A DNA stretch of 64,000 nucleotides from an uncultured Acidobacteriota bacterium (GTDB lineage Bacteria; Acidobacteriota; Terriglobia; Bryobacterales; Bryobacteraceae): assembly GCA_902826685.1 (NCBI GenBank), contig CADEFT010000009.1, positions 124,001 to 188,000 of the forward strand, written 5' to 3'. Below the pieces are notes generated by a model. It saw only the letters and a program-made list of their open reading frames with translations, was not told the DNA's origin and made no database searches. Positions 10,120-20,249 of this stretch are shown here, piece by piece; the stretch's first letter is position 1, and every line of letters starts with the position of its first letter. A program made the position numbers and the translations under genes.

Positions 10120-10689
10120 CTAACTACCCTTTTTGACGGCGGGCTTCCTGGGCCGCCCTCCTGAGAGTTTCAAGAGATGATTTACAACCTCTTCAAAGTT
10201 GGATGGCCGCGGCATGCCCCAGGTCGCAGCGGAAGTGATACCCTCCACCGCATATCTGACGGTCGTAGCCACGACCGGATCCAGGCCATCGGCCTCCAGG
10301 CGTTTCTGGCACTGAGACCAATGCTGTTGAAATAAAGTCACCATGCCGGGAAAGTTACGGGCTTCCGCGGTCAGAGTGGCGCAGATCTGGCTGCAGTGAT
10401 CGGCGAACGCGAGATTGGCGCGCAGATAGGCCCGGGTGAACGCCCCCGGCGCGGCGTCGTCCCGCCGGCGGAGCGTTTCAAGCTCCTCTTCGTAAGACGC
10501 GATCATGTGCGCCGCCAGGCCGGTGATGAGGGCGTGTTTGCTCGGGAAATGGTGGAGCAAACCGCCTTTGCTGATGGAGGCGCGGGCGGCGATCTCTTCC
10601 AGCGTAAGGGGCTGAATGCCCTTCTCCGCGACCAGACTTTCGGCGGCGGAGAGGATGGCTTCCCTGGTTCGTTCCGGATCGCGCGCCAC
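10120..10689 (-). CDS. TetR-family transcriptional regulator
   Basis: The protein has 189 residues and a GTG start, beginning MARDPERTREAILSAAESLV. The N-terminal helix-turn-helix is clear: LTLEEIAARASISKGGLLHHFPSKHAL in pattern, about residues 25-52. The ligand-binding half is helical and resembles the TetR_C type seen with fatty-acid or biocide efflux regulators. It is the first gene of the operon with the adaptor, RND pump and channel, so it probably represses its own operon and responds to a pump substrate. An imperfect palindrome just upstream (10701-10718) is a plausible operator. Confidence 0.92.
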   Translation of the reverse strand: MARDPERTREAILSAAESLVAEKGIQPLTLEEIAARASISKGGLLHHFPSKHALITGLAAHMIASYEEELETLRRRDDAAPGAFTRAYLRANLAFADHCSQICATLTAEARNFPGMVTLFQQHWSQCQKRLEADGLDPVVATTVRYAVEGITSAATWGMPRPSNFEEVVNHLLKLSGGRPRKPAVKKGS

Positions 10690-10700
10690 AGGAATAGCCT

Positions 10701-10718
10701 ACCGTCCAGCCGGTCGGT
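10701..10718. promoter_or_regulatory. Candidate TetR operator upstream of the efflux operon
   Basis: The 18-base stretch accgtccagccggtcggt is an imperfect inverted repeat with outer arms ACCG/CGGT and mostly matching inner positions. It lies 12 bases upstream of the tetR start codon. TetR regulators usually bind such sites over their own promoter. This is an inference from position and symmetry only. Confidence 0.4.
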
Positions 10719-10728
10719 TTGTCAAGAG

Positions 10729-12146
10729 CTACGCCATGATCTCGCGGATGGGATGGCCGAAATCGAGTTCAATCCGCTTCCGCCCGGGGATCTCCATGCG
10801 CCGGGAATCGAGTCCCAACTGGTGCAGAACGGTGGCGTGCAGGTCGGTCACATAATGGCGATTCTCGACGGCGTGGAAGCCAAGCTCGTCGGTGGCGCCG
10901 TGCACGACGCCGCCTTTGATGCCGCCGCCCGCGAGCCAGACGCTGAAGCCGTAAGGATGATGGTCGCGGCCGTTGGTATTCTGGGCGCCCGGGGTGCGGC
11001 CGAATTCGGTGCACCAGACCACCAGCGTGTCGTCGAGCATGCCGCGCTGCTTCAGATCCTTCAACAGACCGGCGATCGGCTTGTCGGTCTGGCGGGACAG
11101 TTTCTCATGGCCCGTTTTGAGATTGGAATGAGCGTCCCAGGCGCCCGCGCCGCCGGCACCGTGAAAAATCTGCACGAAGCGCACGCCTTGTTCGGCCAGG
11201 CGGCGCGCGGAAAGACAGATTTCGCCGAACGGCCGGGTGGCCTCTTCGTCGAGGCCATACTGGCGCCGCAGCGATTCCGATTCCTTGTCGAGCCGCATGA
11301 CTTCCGGCACGGCGGTCTGCATGCGGAAGGCGAGTTCGTAGGACTTGATGCGCGCGCGCAAAGAGGAGTCTTCGGGATAGCGGATCTGCGAAACGCGGTT
11401 CAGCTTGTCGATGAGAGCGAACTCGCGTTCCTGTTCCTGCTGGTAAACGTCGGGACCGGGCGAGGCGAACGGCAGCGGATTCTTCGGATCCACCTTGAGC
11501 CGCACGCCGTCGTGTTCGGGGCCGAGATAGGCCGCGCCGTGGGCCCAGGGTCCGCCGCAGCAGGAATCGATGGGCTCACCGAGGACGACAAACTGCGGCA
11601 GATTCTCATTGAGCGCGCCGAGGCCGTAATGGATCCACGAACCGATGGTGGGGAACTGGCCTTCGAGCACATGGCGGCCGGTATGAAACTGCAACTGCGC
11701 GCCGTGGTTGTTGTCGGTGGTCCACATCGAGCGGACCACGGCGATGTCGTCGATGCATTCGCCCACGTGCGGGAACCAGTCCGACACTTCGATGCCGCTT
11801 TGGCCGCGCTTACGGAAACCGGTTTGCAGCGGATAGATGGAAGGGTGCACTTTGTGCAGACCGGCAATGACCTCGCGCAGATTCTTCTTGACGTTCGGAT
11901 TGTCGAGCGTGTCCTTAAACGGCGTCTCATCGATGGTCTTGCCGGCGTACTGGTTGAGCGCGGGCTTGGGATCGAACGTCTCCATCTGGCTGGCGCCGCC
12001 GATCATGAAGAGCCAGATGACGCGCTTGGCTTTGGCGGGGAAATGCGGCGCGGCGGCGGCGCGCTGCTCGATGGCGCTGAGCGCGAGACCGGTGAAACCG
12101 AGTCCGGTTTGAGAGAGAAACGTACGGCGATCGATGCGGTGTGTCA

Positions 12147-12147
<1 letters not shown>
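10729..12147 (-). CDS. DUF1501 protein, Tat-exported (second copy)
   Basis: The protein has 472 residues. It begins [20 protein letters not shown], a canonical twin-arginine leader (RRTFL), and the mature part starts with the family element [22 protein letters not shown]. The C-terminal third has [20 protein letters not shown], the metal-site-like GRDHHP region of DUF1501. The start overlaps the stop of the DUF1549/1553 gene upstream by one base (TAATG), so the pair is again coupled. It is homologous to the products at 2802 and 51884 but clearly diverged, especially in the central region with its [14 protein letters not shown] segment. Confidence 0.92.
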
Positions 12148-14636
<2,489 letters not shown>

Positions 14637-14655
14637 ATGGACCCCATTCTATCGC

Positions 14656-15459
14656 TTACATCCGGTCGCGGACGGCAGGCACCAGCGACGCCATCAGTTT
14701 GCCGTTTTCGGCGGCGTCCAGATCGGAAACGAGGAAGGCGAGATTGTGGCCGCTCTCAAACCCGGCGGTTTGATTTTGCCCGATGTGCGCCTGGTAGACC
14801 GGAATGCCCTGCGCACGCATTTTCGCCAGCAGCGCCAGGCGCGGGAAAGCGTCGGCTCCCTTTTTGGGAGTGACTATGAGAGAGATCCTGTGGCCGTCGC
14901 GGGCGAAGACGAAATGCTGGAAACGGCGTCCCTGCCAGCGGCAGAAGTGGCTCTCGACGGTCTCGAACTCCTTGGGCATGGCCGATCGCACGCGGGTGAG
15001 AAGATCGCCGTACTCCGGATCGATGGGGCGCTGCAGGCCGCCGGGCGGTGGACTCTTGCGCTCGAGCGTGCAGTGCACGTGATCGGCGGCTCCGATGCCG
15101 AGCACCGCGAGCACCTGGCGCTGCATCGGCTCCCAGATCGCCGCCCAAAGTCCCACCGACAGCACGACGACGGCCATCGCGCCGGCGGCCAGACTTGAAA
15201 CCCGAAAGAGCGGAGAGCGAACGGTCGCGCCTCCGGCGATGGCGGCACGTACTCGCGTCTCAAGCCCAAGAGCGGGAGACTGCGCCTGCACCGCCGCGCG
15301 CACCCGGTTCTTCCAGGCAGCCGCCTGATGCACCTTTCGAGCGCAGTTGTCGCAGGTGGCGAGATGTTCGGCGACAAGGAAATGCTCGCCCGGGCTCAGT
15401 TCGTTGTCGGCGTAGGCACCCAGCCTGCGATTGGCGTCCTGGCATTCCATCGATGGCAT
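14656..15459 (-). CDS. Anti-sigma-factor-like zinc-finger membrane protein
   Basis: The protein has 267 residues. The N-terminus carries a zf-HC2-type anti-sigma motif: MECQDANRRLGAYADNELS, then HLATCDNCARKVHQ, giving C, H-x3-C-x2-C zinc ligands around residues 6-40. A single transmembrane helix lies near residues 90-110 (LAAGAMAVVVLSVGLWAAIW). The remaining part, probably periplasmic, contains HVHCTLERKSPP and is not recognised. The domain order fits a membrane-bound anti-sigma factor holding an ECF sigma factor in the cytoplasm. The nearest ECF sigma gene is at 16257, on the other strand beyond one gene, so a partnership is possible but not shown. ATG codons at 15459 and 15450 are both possible starts. 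Confidence 0.75.
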   Translation of the reverse strand: MPSMECQDANRRLGAYADNELSPGEHFLVAEHLATCDNCARKVHQAAAWKNRVRAAVQAQSPALGLETRVRAAIAGGATVRSPLFRVSSLAAGAMAVVVLSVGLWAAIWEPMQRQVLAVLGIGAADHVHCTLERKSPPPGGLQRPIDPEYGDLLTRVRSAMPKEFETVESHFCRWQGRRFQHFVFARDGHRISLIVTPKKGADAFPRLALLAKMRAQGIPVYQAHIGQNQTAGFESGHNLAFLVSDLDAAENGKLMASLVPAVRDRM

Positions 15460-15553
15460 CCTGGGCTAGAATGACCCGCGGCCGCGACATTATTCCCCCG
15501 GCCGTGACTTTTTTGGCTGGAATGAAGAATATCGTTCAGGGGATTCTGTTTTC
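15460..15553. promoter_or_regulatory. Divergent intergenic region with a 20-bp-spaced direct repeat
   Basis: This gap separates the anti-sigma-like gene (minus) from the barrel gene (plus). The decamer CGGCCGYGAC occurs twice in direct orientation, at 15479-15488 and 15499-15508. The starts are exactly 20 bases apart, about two helical turns. Such phasing is typical of paired regulator sites. No clear -10/-35 pair could be assigned. Confidence 0.3.
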
Positions 15554-16150
15554 GTGAGAACCGCTCTCTTCCTTTTATCGGTGCTGCCGCTGTTGGGCCA
15601 GCGGCAGGAATTGGGGCTGCTGCTGGGAGGATTCAAGCCGGCGAGCCGGACTCTGACCGTGACGCCTCCGGCGAAGGCCGATTTCACCGCCGGGCTGACG
15701 TACTATGCCAACTACGGCATCCGCATCGCAGGTGGCGGCGGGGCGTCCTTGTGGTTTGAAGTGCCGTTTGCCGCGACCCCGCAACATCGGATCGAATCGG
15801 CGAGCGGACTGGTGACGCGCGACGTGGCCACGCTATACATTACGCCTGGACTACGCCTGAAGTTCGCCTCGGGACGGCGCGTTCAACCCTATATAGCGGC
15901 TGGCGCGGGATACGCGCTGTTCGAACATTCGACGCTGCGCGGCGATGGGAGGGAAAACGCCGCTCCGCGAACATTGGGCCGGGGTGCGTTCCAGTTCGGC
16001 GGCGGCGTGGATGTTGCGGTCTGGCGCTGGTTCGGGTTGCGAGGCGAGTTCCGCGATTTCGTATCCGGCAGTCCGGCGTTCAATCTGCCCGTGAAAGGCA
16101 GCCTGCAACACAACGCTTTGTTCGCCGGTGGATTTGTTTTAAAATTCTGA
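15554..16150 (+). CDS. Outer-membrane beta-barrel (porin-like) protein
   Basis: The protein has 198 residues and a GTG start followed by a short Sec signal (MRTALFLLSVLPLLGQ). The rest alternates aromatic/hydrophobic and small residues typical of an eight-stranded OmpX/OmpA-like barrel: GLTYYANYGIRIAG, LYITPGLRLKF, VQPYIAAGAGYALF and FQFGGGVDVAVWRWFGLRGEFRDF in pattern. The chain ends in phenylalanine (GGFVLKF), the usual outer-membrane insertion signal. It sits between the anti-sigma-like gene and the ECF sigma gene, so it could be a target of that sigma factor. Its function as pore or structural barrel cannot be told. Confidence 0.75.
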   Translation: MRTALFLLSVLPLLGQRQELGLLLGGFKPASRTLTVTPPAKADFTAGLTYYANYGIRIAGGGGASLWFEVPFAATPQHRIESASGLVTRDVATLYITPGLRLKFASGRRVQPYIAAGAGYALFEHSTLRGDGRENAAPRTLGRGAFQFGGGVDVAVWRWFGLRGEFRDFVSGSPAFNLPVKGSLQHNALFAGGFVLKF

Positions 16151-16256
16151 CGGATTGGGGGAATAAACGAGGGCAGCCGTGTGATGTGATGACAACGCGC
16201 CGGGCAACCATGACCGGCACTGTGATCGATGATCAAGGGCGATTGCAGGAGTAGCC

Positions 16257-16817
16257 GTGAACACGCCAGACACCAAACGCGCCGATTTCGAGGCGGCGGC
16301 GCTGACCTATCTCGACGATCTTTTCCGGACCGCGACCGCCATGACGGGCAATCGCACCGAGGCCGAGGACCTGGTGCAGCAAACCTACCTGGAAGCATGG
16401 AAGTCGTTTCATCGCTTCGAACTGGGAACCAATTGCCGCGCCTGGCTGTTCAAGATCCTCATTCACAGGGTCCACCACTACCGCCGCCGGTGGTACCGCT
16501 GGACCAGCAAGAGCGAAAGCGACGATCTGCTGATCGACCGGCTGACTTACGAGGAACCGGTGCCCGAAACGATTTGCGATGAAGATGTTCTGGCCGCCCT
16601 GAAACAACTGCCCGAGATGTTCCGCGAGATTCTGATGCTGGCCGACGTGCAGGAATTCAGCTACAAGGAAATCTCGTCGATGCTGGAGGTTCCGATCGGC
16701 ACCGTGATGTCGCGGCTGAGCCGGGCGCGCAAACGGCTGAAGGAATCGCTGCTCGAAATCGCGCCGGGCTTCGCCGCCCGACAGCCGTTAAGCGAAGGGA
16801 AGCATCAGTTGATTTGA
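16257..16817 (+). CDS. ECF-type RNA polymerase sigma factor
   Basis: The protein has 186 residues and a GTG start with a good ribosome binding site (AGGAG at 16247-16251). Region 2 is evident (YLDDLFRTATAMTGNRTEAEDLVQQTYLEAW, residues about 17-47), as is region 4 (LPEMFREILMLADVQEFSYKEIS, then GTVMSRLSRARKRL, about 125-170). It directs polymerase to an alternative promoter set. No anti-sigma gene follows; a zf-HC2 anti-sigma-like gene lies about 0.8 kb upstream on the other strand. Its last 13 bases overlap the end of the convergent PQQ-type gene. Confidence 0.92.
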   Translation: MNTPDTKRADFEAAALTYLDDLFRTATAMTGNRTEAEDLVQQTYLEAWKSFHRFELGTNCRAWLFKILIHRVHHYRRRWYRWTSKSESDDLLIDRLTYEEPVPETICDEDVLAALKQLPEMFREILMLADVQEFSYKEISSMLEVPIGTVMSRLSRARKRLKESLLEIAPGFAARQPLSEGKHQLI

Positions 16818-18178
16818 GCGCTGAAGCGGTATAGGGCCTCGCCGGTGCGAATGTAGATCTGGCCTTGGGAGAGCGCGGGAGTCGCAAAGCAGGGTTCGCC
16901 GAGATCGTTCACTTGCACCACGTCCCACGCCGCACCGGCGCGCACCACGGCGATTTTGCCGTCCTCATTGGCGAAGTACACCTTTTCTTCAGCGGCGACC
17001 GGCGATGCCGAGTAACCTCCCAACGCATCCGCCAGGCGCGCCTCTTTGCCAAGTCTGCCTGTTTCAGCGTCAAACACCGCCAGGACACCACCGTTCTTCA
17101 CGACATAGATCAGACCCTGGTAGATGAGGGGCGAGGGGATGACGCCGGTCAACGTTTTCGACGTCTTCCACAGATTGCGCGGAGCGGCGCCCACCTTGAT
17201 CGCCTGAATGCCGTTGTGTCCGAGGATGCCCTTCTGCCGCTGGTCCCATTCGTCTTCGGTGATCATGAGGTCGCGGTTGCCGTTGTACCTGGCGATGGAC
17301 CGCAGGAACGCATCGTCGCCATATTCGCCGGCGTCGAGCTTGCCGTCGCCGTTCTTGTCGAGACGGGCCAGTCGCGTGGAGAACGCCGGCGGTTCATCGT
17401 TGCCGTATCCGAAACCGTAGATCACGTCGCCCGAGAGCACGGGGCTCGCCACGACGGCGGGTGAGAATTGCGGCACGCTGGCCAGCCGCTTGCCGGTGGA
17501 GACGGAGTGCGCTCCAAACAGGCCGCGGCCGATGGTGAGAATCTGCGGGGCGCCCGCGGGTGGCGTGTAGAGCAAGGGTGTGGCCCAGCCTTCGCCTTCC
17601 TCGCGCGGCGTTTTCCATTTCATCTCGCCGTTGGTGCGGTCGAAGGCGGCGATGAAAGAAGACTCAAGCTGATCGGCGAGGATGACGACGGAATCGCCCG
17701 CGAGGATCGGCGAGGCGCCGAGTCCCATGGAGGTCACAAAGGGTCCTAGCGGTGTCTGCCATCGCAGCTTGCCGGCGGCGTCATAGGAGACAAGGCCGAA
17801 ATCCTTGAAGAAAGCGTACACGTTTTCGCCGTCGGTGACCGGACTGATGCCCGCGGGATGGTTGAGTTTGTTGACCTGCTCCTCGCGCGGCTTGTCGATG
17901 GAACGCTCCCACAGCAGCTTGCCGGTCCCGCGGTCATAGCAGGAGGTGTAGAGCTTGCCGTCGTCGAAAGAGGTGAGGAAGACGTGGCGGGCCGCGAGTA
18001 CCGGAGAGGACTTCCCAGGGCGGACCGGCGTGCGCCAGGCCATGTTGCGGGTTTGGTTGAATTCGACGGGGAAGCCTTTGGCGGTGGAGATGCCGGAACC
18101 GTTGGGGCCGCGAAATCGGGTCCAGTCTTCGGCGACGGCGGGCAGGGCTGCCAGCAGGAGCGGGGCGAGGCGGAGCAT
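16805..18178 (-). CDS. Secreted PQQ-like beta-propeller protein with inserted EF-hand pair
   Basis: The protein has 457 residues with a signal peptide (MLRLAPLLLAALPAVAEDW). It begins like secreted PQQ-binding-like propellers (WTRFRGPNGSG). Repeats of the type GKLLWERSI, GKLRWQTPL and GEMKWKTP give the blades. Between blades, residues 274-285 (DKNGDGKLDAGE) form a textbook EF-hand loop. Residues 299-310 (NGNRDLMITEDE) form a second, slightly degenerate one, so a calcium-binding pair is inserted into the propeller. No dehydrogenase active-site region was recognised, so it is more likely structural or binding than a quinoprotein enzyme. It is transcribed divergently from the hydrolase gene 45 bases away. 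Confidence 0.85.
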   Translation of the reverse strand: MLRLAPLLLAALPAVAEDWTRFRGPNGSGISTAKGFPVEFNQTRNMAWRTPVRPGKSSPVLAARHVFLTSFDDGKLYTSCYDRGTGKLLWERSIDKPREEQVNKLNHPAGISPVTDGENVYAFFKDFGLVSYDAAGKLRWQTPLGPFVTSMGLGASPILAGDSVVILADQLESSFIAAFDRTNGEMKWKTPREEGEGWATPLLYTPPAGAPQILTIGRGLFGAHSVSTGKRLASVPQFSPAVVASPVLSGDVIYGFGYGNDEPPAFSTRLARLDKNGDGKLDAGEYGDDAFLRSIARYNGNRDLMITEDEWDQRQKGILGHNGIQAIKVGAAPRNLWKTSKTLTGVIPSPLIYQGLIYVVKNGGVLAVFDAETGRLGKEARLADALGGYSASPVAAEEKVYFANEDGKIAVVRAGAAWDVVQVNDLGEPCFATPALSQGQIYIRTGEALYRFSAQIN

Positions 18179-18180
18179 GC

Positions 18181-18202
18181 GGTCCTATGCTATCAGGGAC
18201 CA
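18181..18202. promoter_or_regulatory. Short inverted repeat between divergent genes
   Basis: GGTCC and GGACC arms flank an 11-base centre in the 45-base gap between the PQQ-type gene and the hydrolase gene. This could be a regulator site for both promoters. The symmetry is short and may be chance. Confidence 0.2.
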
Positions 18203-18223
18203 GGCTGCGATACGCTGTCTCTC

Positions 18224-19399
18224 ATGCTTTCGTTGGTTTTGTTCTTGGCGGCTCAGACATTCGCCGCGAATCTTCCCTGGAATATCGAGGCTCTGTACCG
18301 CGCGCCGCGAGTTCATGAGATGGCGGCGCAGGACGAGCCCGGCGTGAAAGCGCTGTTCTATGAAGGCGCGCCTTATCAGGGCAAGCCGACGCGCGTATTC
18401 GCTTACTACGGCGCGCCCGCGGGCGGCGGTAAGTTTCCGGCGATGGTGCTGATCCATGGCGGCGGCGGCACGGCCTTCGCCGAGTGGGTCCGGCTGTGGA
18501 ACAAGCGCGGTTATGCGGCGATCGCGATGGACACGGTGGGCACAGCGCCGAAGAAAGCTTCGCCCGATAAGCTTTGGAATCCAGACCGGGCGCGGCATGA
18601 ATTTTCGGGGCCGGCCGGTTGGGGCGGGTTTGACAAGTCGGCCGACCCGCCGGAAGAGCAGTGGAGCTATCACGCGGTGGCGGCGGCCATTCTCGGCCAC
18701 TCGTTGATCCGGTCGTTTCCGGAAGTGGATGCCAGGCGCATCGGCGTGACGGGCGTCTCCTGGGGCGGCTATCTGACTTCCATCGTTTCGGGCGTCGACC
18801 ACCGGTTCCGTTTCGCGGCGCCGGTTTATGGCTGCGGTTTTCTGGGCGAGGATTCCGAATGGCTCGGCCAGTTCGCCAAGATGGGTCCGCAACAGGCGGA
18901 GCGGTGGCTGGGCCTGTGGGATCCGTCGAAGTATCTGCCGGAAGCGCGCCTGCCGATGCTGTGGGTGAATGGGACGAACGATTTCGCCTACCCCTTGGGT
19001 TCGTGGCAGAAATCCTACCGGCTGACGCGCGGGCCGCGGACGCTGGCGGTGCGGGTGCGCATGAGACATAGCCATCCGGATGGAGCGCTGCCGGAAGAGA
19101 TCCTCGCTTACGCCGATGCGATGGTGCGCAAGGGTGCGAAGCCTTTGCGCATTACGGCGCTGAGTTCAGCGGCCGGGCGGGTGACGGCGCGGTATCGCGC
19201 GAAGCAGGCGCCCGCGAAGGCCGAACTGAACTACACCAAGGACAGCGGGAAATGGCAGCAACGGCGCTGGGAGTCGATCCCGGCCGGAATCAACCGTGGC
19301 TCGGTGGAAGCGGCTGTGCCGGAAGGCGCCACGGTTTACTATTTGAATCTGTTCGACGCGGGTGGGCGGGTGGTCAGCTCGGAGCATATCGGGCAGTAA
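18224..19399 (+). CDS. Secreted alpha/beta hydrolase (acetyl xylan esterase / dienelactone-hydrolase type)
   Basis: The protein has 391 residues. The start was placed at the ATG giving MLSLVLFLAAQTFAANLPW, a Sec signal peptide; an upstream in-frame extension would be antisense to the divergent neighbour. The oxyanion loop region (MVLIHGGGGTAFAEW) precedes the nucleophile elbow GVSWGGYL near residue 184. The acid is probably in WVNGTNDFAYP and the catalytic histidine in MRHSHPDG. A C-terminal beta domain of about 90 residues follows (FDAGGRVVSSEHI at the end). It is likely an exported carbohydrate or acyl esterase; the substrate is unknown. Confidence 0.85.
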   Translation: MLSLVLFLAAQTFAANLPWNIEALYRAPRVHEMAAQDEPGVKALFYEGAPYQGKPTRVFAYYGAPAGGGKFPAMVLIHGGGGTAFAEWVRLWNKRGYAAIAMDTVGTAPKKASPDKLWNPDRARHEFSGPAGWGGFDKSADPPEEQWSYHAVAAAILGHSLIRSFPEVDARRIGVTGVSWGGYLTSIVSGVDHRFRFAAPVYGCGFLGEDSEWLGQFAKMGPQQAERWLGLWDPSKYLPEARLPMLWVNGTNDFAYPLGSWQKSYRLTRGPRTLAVRVRMRHSHPDGALPEEILAYADAMVRKGAKPLRITALSSAAGRVTARYRAKQAPAKAELNYTKDSGKWQQRRWESIPAGINRGSVEAAVPEGATVYYLNLFDAGGRVVSSEHIGQ

Positions 19400-19445
19400 C
19401 CGCCTGATAAGATAAGCGGAGTGAACTTACGAACTCCGGTTCGAT
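19400..19445. terminator. Overlapping short inverted repeats after the hydrolase gene
   Basis: CCGC/GCGG arms (19400-19403 and 19416-19419) overlap a second pair CGGAGT/ACTCCG (19417-19422 and 19433-19438). The two hairpins are mutually exclusive. No T-run follows, so a factor-independent terminator is doubtful. An attenuator-like or regulator site upstream of the methyltransferase is equally possible. Confidence 0.25.
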
Positions 19446-20249
19446 ATGCATATTATCGGTTTTACCGACTATCCATACGCATCTGGTGCTTTTGGGCCGA
19501 TCTCCGAATGCCCCCCCCCCACGGAGAACCTGCCGCCCGCGCGTCTTCGTTTTCGTGTAAGTGAGACTCCTTCGGCTGAGTCCTTTCTCGCCGTTGGCGA
19601 GAGGTGCGCCCAGATTATCGACGCTTGCGCCGGAGAGCATGGCTCGGAAATGCGGGCGGGAGACCGGATTCTTGACTTCGGGTGTGGCTGCGGCAGAACC
19701 ATAACATGGCTCATGAAGAGCCACCCGGATGCCAGGTTTCATGGAACGGACGTGGATCAAGAGGCAGTCGGCTGGTGCCGGGCCCACCTGGCGGGAGGAG
19801 AGTTCGGCACCAATGCGGCGCTGCCACCGCTTCCTTATGCAGCCGATTCGTTCGATATCGTCTACAGCGTCTCCGTGTTTACTCATCTGAGTGAACCCAT
19901 GCAGGATTCGTGGCTGGAGGAATTACACAGAATTCTGAGGCCGGGCGGGTTGCTCATTATTACCGTGCACGGCGGCAATGCGGCCAGGCGTTTGAGCACG
20001 GACGACCGGGAACGTTTGCTCACGTCGGGGTTCCTGCATAAGACTTCAGGCAAGCTCGCGGGCCTTGTACCGGAGTGGTATCACACCACATGGCATTCAC
20101 GGGAATACATTGTCCAGAAACTGTCCGGGCTCTTCGACAAGGTTCAGTATGTCGAGGTTGGGGACGGAATGCAGGACTGCATCGTAGCCCTGCGGCGCCA
20201 CTCCGTCAGTTCCGGGCACGTTGGGCGTAACGTTCCGCCTCGCGCATGA
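19446..20249 (+). CDS. Class I SAM-dependent methyltransferase with a C10 tract near its start
   Basis: The protein has 267 residues. Motif I is ILDFGCGCGRTITWL (about residues 76-90), with FHGTDVDQEAVGWCRAHL as the acidic loop. FDIVYSVSVFTHLSEPMQ and LRPGGLLIITVHG match motifs IV-VI of class I small-molecule methyltransferases. Codons 22-25 contain ten consecutive C residues (19511-19520), where slippage would abolish the protein. Base composition is visibly less GC-rich than the neighbours, particularly near the start, suggesting acquisition. The last 44 bases overlap the end of the convergent dipeptidase gene. The substrate is unknown. Confidence 0.85.
   Translation: MHIIGFTDYPYASGAFGPISECPPPTENLPPARLRFRVSETPSAESFLAVGERCAQIIDACAGEHGSEMRAGDRILDFGCGCGRTITWLMKSHPDARFHGTDVDQEAVGWCRAHLAGGEFGTNAALPPLPYAADSFDIVYSVSVFTHLSEPMQDSWLEELHRILRPGGLLIITVHGGNAARRLSTDDRERLLTSGFLHKTSGKLAGLVPEWYHTTWHSREYIVQKLSGLFDKVQYVEVGDGMQDCIVALRRHSVSSGHVGRNVPPRA
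19511..19520. repeat. Homopolymeric C10 tract in methyltransferase coding sequence
   Basis: Ten consecutive C bases encode Cys-Pro-Pro-Pro at codons 22-25. Tracts of this length are prone to slippage in replication and to read errors. Confidence 0.95.
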
